Of a DNA stretch of 6,312 bases, positions 1 through 6,312 are shown piece after piece. The position numbers and the translations under genes were made by a program. This DNA comes from Candidatus Gastranaerophilales bacterium. GTDB taxonomy: Bacteria > Cyanobacteriota > Vampirovibrionia > Gastranaerophilales > Gastranaerophilaceae. Below the pieces are notes generated by a model, which worked only from the letters and a program-made list of their open reading frames with translations, searched no databases and was not told the DNA's origin. The stretch is taken from contig CALUVK010000095.1 of assembly GCA_944324205.1 (NCBI GenBank), forward strand, positions 1-6,312, in the 5' to 3' direction. Every line of letters begins with the position of its first letter. Positions within the stretch are counted from its first letter, which is position 1.

Positions 1-494
1 CGGTGTTTAGAGAAAACAAGAATGTTGATAAAATTTTATTTGGATGCGATGAAGAAAATATTTATTTCAGGTTACATGTAAATAAAGGTAGCGGTGAAAT
101 CAGTTTCTTAGATAGGATTAATCAGTTTTATATATATACAAGAAACGCTATAAGCATAAAAGACAGAGCCTTTATCAGACTAATTAGCAAAACAGATAAC
201 CCTTACCCGATTTTACTAGAAAAATTTGAACACGAGTTGACACTAACTCTTGTAAAAGATACGCTTTATCCTGTAAGGTTAGCATCCGTATTACATCCAA
301 ACATGTGGACTCTTGGAAACCCGGAAGGAATTAAAATAGTATTCCATGATGTAATTGATATACGCATTCCTTTTGAAAAACTCAATATTGCTCCTGGTGA
401 GACTGTGGAATTTTTCATGGCCAATACGGATTCCGGCGTTAAAAATACATATATACCGCAAGAAATTTTGCTTTCATTAAATAGAGCTATTTAA
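1..494 (+). CDS. C-terminal fragment of a probable glycoside hydrolase family 57 protein (5' end outside window)
   Basis: The reading frame is open from the left edge to a TAA at 492-494 and gives 163 visible residues. The GTG at 3-5 is most likely an internal valine and not a start, because there is no room for a ribosome binding site and the first residues already look like the middle of a fold. The segment KILFGCDEENIYFRL (residues about 10-24) resembles the C-terminal beta-sandwich of GH57 enzymes, which typically has a 'fGfD..nlYlRld' strand pair. The rest is beta-rich, with an acidic and aromatic strand VEFFMANTD and a late 'IPQEILLSL' strand, as in the last strands of that domain. GH57 members act on alpha-glucans (amylase, branching or transferase activities), but the catalytic barrel is not in the window, so no activity can be assigned. 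Other proteins with a beta-sandwich end, such as a carbohydrate-binding module, remain possible. Confidence 0.6.
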   Translation, partial: VFRENKNVDKILFGCDEENIYFRLHVNKGSGEISFLDRINQFYIYTRNAISIKDRAFIRLISKTDNPYPILLEKFEHELTLTLVKDTLYPVRLASVLHPNMWTLGNPEGIKIVFHDVIDIRIPFEKLNIAPGETVEFFMANTDSGVKNTYIPQEILLSLNRAI

Positions 495-510
495 TTAATG
501 CTTGCATTAA
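495..510 (+). other. Small AT-rich hairpin directly after the GH57-like stop codon
   Basis: TTAATG (495-500) pairs perfectly with CATTAA (505-510) around a CTTG tetraloop, starting at the base after the TAA stop. The stem is only six pairs, mostly A-T, and is followed by AAAACTATTC with no T-run. It could stabilise the mRNA 3' end or be a weak terminator, but it does not meet the usual intrinsic-terminator pattern. Confidence 0.3.
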
Positions 511-530
511 AAACTATTCTATGTAATAAT
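502..530 (+). promoter_or_regulatory. Candidate sigma-70-type promoter for the SNF2 gene
   Basis: TTGCAT (502-507) is followed after 17 bases by AATAAT (525-530), with a TG two bases before it as in extended -10 promoters. The -10 box matches TATAAT at five of six positions and the -35 box matches TTGACA at three of six. Transcription would begin near 537, about 70 bases upstream of the SNF2 start. In such AT-rich DNA similar boxes arise by chance, so this is a position-supported guess only. Transcription could also read in from the GH57-like gene. Confidence 0.3.
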
Positions 531-536
531 ATTAGT

Positions 537-553
537 TAAGGTTGGGAGCCTTA
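537..553 (+). other. Hairpin in the SNF2 5' leader
   Basis: TAAGGTT (537-543) pairs with AGCCTTA (547-553), giving seven pairs with one G-U around a GGG loop. The GGGAG sequence at 544-548, which could act as a Shine-Dalgarno for the small ORF at 557-586, lies in the loop and 3' arm. It starts about where the proposed transcript would begin. It matches no riboswitch class that I recognise and may be incidental. Confidence 0.25.
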
Positions 554-556
554 TAG

Positions 557-586
557 ATGGTCATTGGTTTTGGCCGGCTATTTTAG
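557..586 (+). CDS. Possible 9-residue leader ORF upstream of the SNF2 gene
   Basis: An ATG at 557 preceded by GGGAG at 544-548 (eight-base spacer) opens a frame that reads MVIGFGRLF and ends with TAG at 584-586. It is in a different frame from the SNF2 gene and stops 20 bases before its ATG at 607. The ribosome binding site here looks better than the one for the SNF2 ATG, so a leader peptide or translational re-initiation is conceivable. The peptide has no run of repeated codons that would suggest amino-acid attenuation. A chance ORF this short is quite likely. Confidence 0.2.
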   Translation: MVIGFGRLF

Positions 587-606
587 TATTTACAAGCCCG
601 AAAAGG

Positions 607-3600
607 ATGAGTACCTCACATTTTATGAGCGGATTTGAATTTAATTATGATTTTTTGAAAAAGAATGCAACGCCCGGTAGCTGGAGACGTGGATATGAAT
701 ATTACCAGAAGGATATGATTCTGGAAGCTTATCCTGAGAAAAATTTCTATAAAGGAAGAGTTAAAGGAAATTATCAAGATTTTTATGTTACCGATTTAAT
801 TTTTAAGAAAAACAAAATTGAAGCAAGATGTAATTGTCCTTTAAAAGAAGAATGGTGCAAACACTCTGTTGCTATTGCACTTAAAGCTATTGAGGATAGT
901 GCTTATGAAAACTGGATGATGGAAAAATACGGAGCGGAATTTGACAGAACTGATATTGATACAGCTCTTAAAGAACCTCCCCAAGGAAATTATATTTTTC
1001 ATTTTAACCCCAAAAGACGACAAAACTTTTTTTCTATACTTGTAAGAGATAGAGCTACAAATAAAATAGTACGCTCTTTGGAGAATATATTAAGAGCATT
1101 AATTGATGTTCAAAGAACAGATCCAAATTTTGAATTAAATAATGCTCAAAAATCGGAATTAGCATTATTTCAGACTTTATTAAAGATTTCAAAACAGGAT
1201 AAAAAAGCCGGCTGGTATGATATTCCTATTACAAAGTTTGCTCCGGTATTTCCTCTTATGGCAGAGCTGGAAGAGGTTTTAGACGAAAAAACTAAAGAGA
1301 GAATTCAGTTTACTGATAATGTCTGGAATTTAAATCTGGATGTTTCAACAACTACAATTAACGGCGGAACAAATATTGTTCTTGAACTTTTTTGGACACG
1401 CCCGGACAAGGATGATATTTACCCCTTTGAAGAAGTTAAGTATTTTTCAAGGCAGATTAAGTGGGGAAGGTATAAAAATATTATTTTCCCGATTAATATA
1501 GCGATGAATGAGCTTCCGCAAAGCATTATTAAATCGACATTCACCGATTTAAAAGAGGCGGATGGAGGTAAATTCGTATATGAAGAATTGCCGCATCTTA
1601 AAGAGATAATGAATGTTACTATTGCGGATAATATTTCTAAGCTTCTTTTAGACCACAAACCGCCTCTTAATGTGGTAACACTTGGTATAGACTATGATCA
1701 GTCGCTTAAGGCATCTTTGGAATTTGATTATTCAGGAGTTAGAGTTCCATATTCTAAGAGTAAAGATAAATCTCCTTATATATCAGTAAAGAGTGATGAG
1801 CAAGACGGACTTGTTTACTGGATAAAAAGAGATTACGAGCATGAGCAGATGGCATATAATATGCTTCTTGCCTGCAAATTTGTTCCGATGCAGACAAATA
1901 ATCTGGCTTTGGAAAAAGAAAATGCTATAGATTTTTATAACTACTATATCCAGCAGGCTGGCGAGGGGTGGAAGTTTGAAGAAAGAGATGATATGAATTT
2001 CTTTAAACTCCTTAAAGAACCTTTTAGAATGTGCGCAAAGATTGATTTCTCTGAAGAATCTATTGATAGCATGGAAATCCAGCTATACGGTCAGGTCGGA
2101 GACGAAATCATAAATTTTGATGATATTTACGAAACAATTCAGAGCGGTGAAAAATATGCAAGAGTTAGAAGCCTCGGTTTTGTAGAGTATCCAGCGCAGA
2201 ATATTTATCAAATTATGCGTTCATTTAATTCATTTGATGCATACAGAAATAACGAAAACAAATTTTTGGTTAAAACTTACCGTGTTGGTTTAATTACAGA
2301 ACTTAAAAACCAAGGTTTTGAACTCGTTATGAGTGATAAATTCCAAAAATTCTGGGATCAAATTTCCACATTTTCAACAACATCTGACGGAGTCGAGCTG
2401 CCAGAGGGTGTTAACGCAGAATTCAGAGAATATCAGGTTAAGGGATTTCACTGGCTATGGTTCTTATACCAGTATGGTTTAAATGGTATCTTAGCTGATG
2501 ATATGGGGCTTGGTAAAACCTTGCAGGCCTTAGCCCTTTTGGAAAAAGCAAAGGAAGTAGATGGCCCCCAAACAACTCTGGTTATTGCACCAACTACTGT
2601 TGTGTTTAACTGGGAAGCTGAAATACAGAAATTCACTCCGGGCTTGAGCTGTCTTAAACTTACCGGAGTTGATAGAAAAGAATGGTTTAAACATATTCCT
2701 GAATACGATATTGTAATTACAAGTTATGCGCTTGTAAGACGTGATATTGCAAAACTTAAGAAACATCATTTTAGATATGTTATCTTAGATGAATCTCAAA
2801 ATATCAAAAACGCAATTTCTCAAACTGCACAGGCTGTAAAAGAGCTTCAATCGGATCATAAACTTGCTCTTTCCGGGACTCCTATTGAAAACAAACTGGA
2901 AGAGCTGTGGTCAGTATTTGATTTTCTTATGCCGGGATTCTTGTTTAATGCTGCAGAATTCAATTACAGATATGTTACACCGATTATGGAAAGACAGGAT
3001 AAGACTGTTGAAAAACGTTTGAAACTGCAAATATTCCCGTTCATCTTAAGACGTATGAAGAGGGATGTTGCAAAAGACTTGCCGGATAAAGTTGAAAATA
3101 TGGCATACTGTGAACTAACAGATGAACAGAGAGACTTTTATCTCGATGTTCTTGATAGTACAAAAGAAGAACTCTTTAAGAGTATTGAACTTAACGGGCT
3201 TGAAAAAAGCAGAATGTCAATATTCTCTGCGCTTCTCAGATTACGTCAGATTTGCTGCCACCCGAAACTTTATGACAAAGAAAATGTTAAAGGTGTCATG
3301 AAATCCGGTAAATTTGAATACTTGAAGGGAATGCTTGAACAGATTATTCAAGAAAAGCACAGAGTACTTTTATTCAGCCAGTTTGTAGATATGCTTGATA
3401 TCATTAAAGCCTGGCTTGAAAGAGAAGGAATTCCTTATGAATACCTGACAGGAAAGACAAAAGATCGTCAGGCTGCTGTTGAAAACTTTAACAATAACCC
3501 GAATATTCCGATATTCTTAATAAGCTTAAAAGCCGGCGGAACAGGTTTGAACTTAACCGGCGCAGACTATGTAATCCACTACGACCCTTGGTGGAACCCG

Positions 3601-3816
3601 GCAGTTGAAGATCAGGCAACAGATAGAGCTTATCGTATCGGGCAGACCAAAAAAGTATTTGTATATAGACTTATTACAAAAAATACGGTTGAAGAAAAAA
3701 TTCAGAAGATTAAAGGCAGAAAGCGCGATCTTGTTGACAGCGTAGTCTCAATTGACAGAAATATCACAAAATCTCTTACAATGGAAGATTTGGAAGATAT
3801 TTTCTCTGCAGATTAG
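607..3816 (+). CDS. SWIM zinc-finger SNF2-family DNA-dependent ATPase (DEAD/DEAH-type helicase motor)
   Basis: This is a complete 1069-residue SNF2-superfamily protein. SNF2 motors use ATP to translocate on double-stranded DNA and remodel or strip bound proteins. Bacterial members (RapA/HepA-like in the motor) act on nucleoid or transcription complexes; the role of this subfamily is not settled. Residues 75-86 form a SWIM zinc site, CxCx6CxH (C75, C77, C84, H86), usually a DNA- or protein-binding module. Residues about 110-590 are a long region without known catalytic motifs, matching by position the bacterial SNF2-associated domain. The first motor half has Walker A DDMGLGKT (631-638, K637), LVIAPTT (about 658-664), a Walker B box DESQ (728-731) and SGTP (756-759). 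The second half has LLFSQF (about 921-926), AGGTGLNL (976-983) and QATDRAYRIGQ (1003-1013, arginines 1007 and 1010). All motor residues look intact, so it should be active. The length fits SWIM-SNF2 proteins of Firmicutes and relatives. The ATG at 607 is abutted by AAAAGG with no spacer; the in-frame ATG at 625 (Met7) is the only nearby alternative. Confidence 0.95.
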   Translation: MSTSHFMSGFEFNYDFLKKNATPGSWRRGYEYYQKDMILEAYPEKNFYKGRVKGNYQDFYVTDLIFKKNKIEARCNCPLKEEWCKHSVAIALKAIEDSAYENWMMEKYGAEFDRTDIDTALKEPPQGNYIFHFNPKRRQNFFSILVRDRATNKIVRSLENILRALIDVQRTDPNFELNNAQKSELALFQTLLKISKQDKKAGWYDIPITKFAPVFPLMAELEEVLDEKTKERIQFTDNVWNLNLDVSTTTINGGTNIVLELFWTRPDKDDIYPFEEVKYFSRQIKWGRYKNIIFPINIAMNELPQSIIKSTFTDLKEADGGKFVYEELPHLKEIMNVTIADNISKLLLDHKPPLNVVTLGIDYDQSLKASLEFDYSGVRVPYSKSKDKSPYISVKSDEQDGLVYWIKRDYEHEQMAYNMLLACKFVPMQTNNLALEKENAIDFYNYYIQQAGEGWKFEERDDMNFFKLLKEPFRMCAKIDFSEESIDSMEIQLYGQVGDEIINFDDIYETIQSGEKYARVRSLGFVEYPAQNIYQIMRSFNSFDAYRNNENKFLVKTYRVGLITELKNQGFELVMSDKFQKFWDQISTFSTTSDGVELPEGVNAEFREYQVKGFHWLWFLYQYGLNGILADDMGLGKTLQALALLEKAKEVDGPQTTLVIAPTTVVFNWEAEIQKFTPGLSCLKLTGVDRKEWFKHIPEYDIVITSYALVRRDIAKLKKHHFRYVILDESQNIKNAISQTAQAVKELQSDHKLALSGTPIENKLEELWSVFDFLMPGFLFNAAEFNYRYVTPIMERQDKTVEKRLKLQIFPFILRRMKRDVAKDLPDKVENMAYCELTDEQRDFYLDVLDSTKEELFKSIELNGLEKSRMSIFSALLRLRQICCHPKLYDKENVKGVMKSGKFEYLKGMLEQIIQEKHRVLLFSQFVDMLDIIKAWLEREGIPYEYLTGKTKDRQAAVENFNNNPNIPIFLISLKAGGTGLNLTGADYVIHYDPWWNPAVEDQATDRAYRIGQTKKVFVYRLITKNTVEEKIQKIKGRKRDLVDSVVSIDRNITKSLTMEDLEDIFSAD

Positions 3817-3888
3817 AACAAATCTCTTTTTATCGGATTTTATATTTTCGGGATTAATTCTTTATGTTTGGGAAAGTAAGATAGATAA
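3817..3888. other. Short convergent intergenic gap, no clear terminator
   Basis: Seventy-two bases separate the stop codon of the SNF2 gene from the stop codon of the glycosyltransferase gene on the opposite strand. I looked for a GC-rich stem with a T-run on either strand and found none. The only T-run near the SNF2 stop (CTCTTTTT) is not preceded by a stem. Termination may be factor-dependent, or the transcripts may overlap. Confidence 0.6.
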
Positions 3889-5889
3889 TTATCCGGCCTG
3901 CTTTTTCTGCTTAAAAAGTTTCAGCAAAAAGCCAATTGATGAGGCTGGAAATCCGATGAATATATGCTCAAGTTTTTTGAGGAACGGGGTTTGCTTGCTT
4001 GCGGCTTTTTGTATATGCTTGTAAATCCGAAGCTTTGCATAAGCAAGCTCTTCGTTTTCAAAGAATTTATCTTTTGTTGTTATTTTGTAAGAATTATCAC
4101 AATATTTTTTGTACTCGTTTTCATAGCGCCAGAAATTATACAGTCCTAAATACTGATCGCCGGAGAATTTCTCGTTTTTGCTGTACGGGTATTTAGGAAG
4201 ATAAATCCCCGATTGCTTGTATTGAAGAATAATGAAGTTATTTGCAATACATTCTCTTGATTTTTGCATGATATCTTCCGAAACATCTGCCGCATCTTCC
4301 ATATAAATATCGTCAAAATTCCTCCGAAAACAAGAATAACAGAGGTATTGCTCGGGTGTAAAGCGGCATTTTATTTCAGAAAACGGGTTTTTCTTATGCT
4401 TGTTTTCTTCAAGGTCAAAATATTTGGAAAAATAAGGCTCTTGAATAAGTTGTGTATCAAGAAAATACTTGTTTAAATCATCCCGAAGCCCGAACATCCA
4501 CCAATCCGAGATGTGGAAGGGGATAGGAACCCTATCCTGGTCTTTTCCGCTTTTAAGATTTAAGCGTGAAAACAGGCAGCTTGTAAGGATTTTATGTTCA
4601 AATAAGTTGTATTTATCAGAGCGTGCCTGAAATTTGTCAAAATAATCCAGAAACTTGTCAGACGTTAAAATCATGTCACTCCGAAGCTTCATCGCATATT
4701 TGCCTGTTGCTTTTTTTAAGCCTTCCTGCGTCGAAACAAGCTGGCGGTTGAGGTTGTTATAAGTCTGCATCTTATCACTCATCAAAATTGCCCCCGGATC
4801 ATCCGACAAAACCAGAACATCATAATCCAGCCCCCGAACATCAGCGCCCTTATTTGTTGATAAAATTATTTCTGCATATGGTAAAAATTTTCTTATACTT
4901 TTCAAACATTTAGGAGTTTCTTCATTATCAATTGAGCCTTGAACGATAACTGAAATTTCTTCAGGTGAAATACCTTTTTTTAATTTACTTTTCAATAATC
5001 TATTAATTAATTTATTAGTACTACGTTTTTTTATCCTAAAATACTGTTTATATTTTTCAATCAAATTGATGCATTCTTGCCTGTAACTAGTTCTATTTAA
5101 CATTTTTTCCATACAATAACCGTATTTTCCAAGAAAATATCTTACTGAAGCATCATTAATATAACCAAGATGTTTTAAAGAAAGTTCGAACATCTTGTCA
5201 TAAGCTTCAATTAAATCTAAATATTTATCAGAGCGTATACGAGAAATTGAACCTGGCAGAATTTGATAAAAATAGCTGCTATTATCTGAAATCTTGATAT
5301 CTTTGGTATTTAATATGGCTTCTGTATTAAATAAATTATCTTCGCCAATATATAAACCACCATTTTGTCGAATATGTAAATTATTAATAAAACCTGTATT
5401 GAAAAAAATATTGGGTACACATTCTATAAAGGCGAAATAGTTTGTAATCGTGTTCCCGTATTTCTTTCTTCCGGCAGAGCGTGCAGATAAGAAGTTTCTG
5501 TTTGCTTTCACATCACAGCAAGTAAAATCTCTAATAAGAATATCAGGTTTGCTCTTGAGCTCATTCACTGCTGTTTCAATATAATCAAGAGCCACATAAT
5601 CATCGGCGTCAACAAAAGTAAAATATTCACCGCAAGCATGCTCAATACCGCAATTACGTGCAAAACCAACTCCTTGTTGAGTCTCTTCTAAAATTTTCAC
5701 TCTGTCATCTTTGGCTCCAAAGCGTTCAATAATTTCAACAGAATTATCCATAGAATTGTTATTTATATAAATAATTTCTATATTTTTGTATGTTTGATTA
5801 ATAAGTGATTGAATATTATTAATCAAATACTCTTCATCACCACAAGCTGTTATAGTGTTATATAGAGGTACAATTATTGATATCAACAT
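3889..5889 (-). CDS. Two-domain glycosyltransferase: N-terminal GT2 fused to C-terminal WavE-like LPS synthesis domain
   Basis: A 666-residue protein, probably cytoplasmic at the inner membrane face, adding sugars to a surface polysaccharide. Residues 1-210 are a GT-A family 2 glycosyltransferase: start ISIIVPLYN (3-11), nucleotide-binding YINNNSMDNS (41-50), GVGFARNCGI (73-82), the metal-binding DADD (94-97) and GEDNLF (182-187), where the acidic pair fits the catalytic base position. Residues about 215-308 are a helical, lysine-rich linker. From 311 (ISVIVQGSI) the protein resembles the WavE family, named for a Vibrio cholerae LPS core gene: CLKSIRKFLPYAEIILST (328-345), LDYDVLVLSDDPG (354-366), NNLNRQLVST (378-387), KYAMKLRSDMILT (397-409) and SDWWMFGL (461-468). 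The last residues (about 643-666) are hydrophobic then basic, possibly a membrane-contact tail. The ATG at 5889 is supported by GAGG seven bases upstream. Base composition changes abruptly near 4860, inside the gene. The GT2 call is firm, the WavE-like call good, and the donor and acceptor sugars unknown. Confidence 0.9.
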   Translation of the reverse strand: MLISIIVPLYNTITACGDEEYLINNIQSLINQTYKNIEIIYINNNSMDNSVEIIERFGAKDDRVKILEETQQGVGFARNCGIEHACGEYFTFVDADDYVALDYIETAVNELKSKPDILIRDFTCCDVKANRNFLSARSAGRKKYGNTITNYFAFIECVPNIFFNTGFINNLHIRQNGGLYIGEDNLFNTEAILNTKDIKISDNSSYFYQILPGSISRIRSDKYLDLIEAYDKMFELSLKHLGYINDASVRYFLGKYGYCMEKMLNRTSYRQECINLIEKYKQYFRIKKRSTNKLINRLLKSKLKKGISPEEISVIVQGSIDNEETPKCLKSIRKFLPYAEIILSTNKGADVRGLDYDVLVLSDDPGAILMSDKMQTYNNLNRQLVSTQEGLKKATGKYAMKLRSDMILTSDKFLDYFDKFQARSDKYNLFEHKILTSCLFSRLNLKSGKDQDRVPIPFHISDWWMFGLRDDLNKYFLDTQLIQEPYFSKYFDLEENKHKKNPFSEIKCRFTPEQYLCYSCFRRNFDDIYMEDAADVSEDIMQKSRECIANNFIILQYKQSGIYLPKYPYSKNEKFSGDQYLGLYNFWRYENEYKKYCDNSYKITTKDKFFENEELAYAKLRIYKHIQKAASKQTPFLKKLEHIFIGFPASSIGFLLKLFKQKKQAG

Positions 5890-6312
5890 TGAAAAACCTC
5901 ACGATAAATCATTTTAAAAGTTTTTATATCATTTAAAACTTTAATACTTTTCATTGCCCAAACAGTATTATTTTCAAAACCATTACCACTTAAAGCACCT
6001 TTATAATATTTCTGAATACAATTGATAATTCTATCATCATATTTCCAGTAAGGATAAGCAAAATAATTAAACCCCTCCGAATTTATATTTTTCAACCATT
6101 CTGGAGTTTTGATTTCTTCTTCAATAGCTTGAATTTCATCTATCTCTGTTAAATCTTTATGAGATTTTGAATGATATTGTAATCTCCCAATACCCGATAT
6201 AGCTCTTAAATCATCAACATCTGCCCAATAATTATTATTACTGGACACAAAACCACTTACTACAAAAAATTCTGCAGGATAACCAAAAATTTTTAAAATA
6301 GGAATAGCATAT
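5883..6312 (-). CDS. Polysaccharide deacetylase (NodB/CE4-like), C-terminal part; N-terminus beyond right window edge
   Basis: The - strand frame is open from the right edge to a TGA at 5885-5883, giving 142 visible residues. A GTG at 6248-6246 could pose as a start, but the 21 residues upstream of it (YAIPILKIFGYPAEFFVVSGF) match the conserved second strand of NodB-fold deacetylases ('aipiLkkygipATFFv..g'), so the gene runs on past the edge. The metal-binding HSKSH follows (His codons near 6171-6173 and 6159-6161), then KDL in place of the usual HPdL. The next element is FAYPYWKYDD, the third family motif in the form seen in PgaB/IcaB-like and related enzymes. The first motif with the catalytic Asp pair is not in the window. 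Family members remove N-acetyl groups from amino sugars in a metal-dependent reaction. The gene overlaps the glycosyltransferase start by 7 bp, pointing to modification of a surface glycan or its precursor. Confidence 0.85.
   Translation of the reverse strand, partial: YAIPILKIFGYPAEFFVVSGFVSSNNNYWADVDDLRAISGIGRLQYHSKSHKDLTEIDEIQAIEEEIKTPEWLKNINSEGFNYFAYPYWKYDDRIINCIQKYYKGALSGNGFENNTVWAMKSIKVLNDIKTFKMIYREVFQC
5897..5900 (-). promoter_or_regulatory. Ribosome binding site of the glycosyltransferase gene, inside the deacetylase gene
   Basis: On the - strand GTGAGG, with core GAGG at 5900-5897, lies seven bases before the ATG at 5889. This supports that start and lies within the last codons of the upstream deacetylase gene, so the two genes are probably translated in a coupled way. 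Confidence 0.6.

Noticed and set aside
3..5. GTG at the left edge as the start of a complete 163-residue gene
   Set aside because: No upstream sequence is available, no ribosome binding site can be seen, and the first residues already resemble the interior of a GH57 C-terminal domain, so the gene is treated as 5'-truncated.
841..2769. - strand ORFs of 60-79 codons inside the SNF2 gene
   Set aside because: They lie opposite conserved SNF2 coding sequence and show no independent protein features.
607..3816. SNF2 helicase as part of an anti-phage system (for example DISARM- or BREX-like)
   Set aside because: No methylase, nuclease, PLD, DUF1998 or other defence partner is adjacent. The neighbours are a GH57-like gene and glycan genes.
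3884..3893. Perfect palindrome GATAATTATC across the glycosyltransferase stop codon
   Set aside because: It has no loop, so it cannot form a hairpin, and it is too short and AT-rich to call an operator or terminator.
4030..4050. Inverted repeat AGCTT...AAGCT that might be a terminator or attachment site
   Set aside because: It lies within the coding sequence of the glycosyltransferase, has a five-pair stem and no T-run.
3752..4476. Several + strand ORFs of 60-90 codons over the end of the SNF2 gene and opposite the glycosyltransferase gene
   Set aside because: They lie in other frames of two well-supported genes, have no recognisable domains and no good ribosome binding sites. They are shadows.

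Overview
The window is AT-rich chromosomal DNA from a bacterium using the standard code (TGA, TAA and TAG all act as stops). It holds four protein-coding genes, two of them cut by the window edges, packed with only two short gaps. The gene mix suggests a low-GC, gut-type bacterium with a polysaccharide-rich, probably Gram-negative envelope: a GH57-like protein end, a long SWIM/SNF2 helicase of the type common in Firmicutes and in non-photosynthetic cyanobacterial relatives, and a WavE-type LPS glycosyltransferase. A Gastranaerophilales/Melainabacteria-like genome is my best guess, held loosely. A clostridial genome is the main alternative.

Left part (1-606): the C-terminal end of a probable glycoside hydrolase family 57 protein on the + strand, then a 112-bp gap. 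The gap carries a small AT-rich hairpin, a promoter-like pair of boxes, a second hairpin with GGG in its loop, and a possible 9-codon leader ORF with a good Shine-Dalgarno. Middle (607-3816): a complete 1069-residue SNF2-family ATPase with an N-terminal SWIM zinc finger, a long bacterial SNF2-associated region and both halves of the helicase motor.

Right part (3889-6312): two genes on the - strand that converge on the SNF2 gene across a 72-bp gap with no clear terminator. The upstream gene is a NodB-type polysaccharide deacetylase, truncated by the right edge. It overlaps by 7 bp the start of a 666-residue protein that fuses an N-terminal GT2 glycosyltransferase to a C-terminal WavE-like domain. 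The overlap and the good ribosome binding site indicate translation as one operon, probably part of a larger surface-glycan (LPS, capsule or O-antigen-like) cluster continuing beyond the right edge.

The most notable signal is a sharp base-composition break near position 4860. It lies inside the fusion gene, just after the start of the WavE-like domain: about 47% GC on one side and about 22% on the other. This suggests that the fusion gene is a mosaic. I found no new defence system, CRISPR array, RNA gene or insertion sequence.
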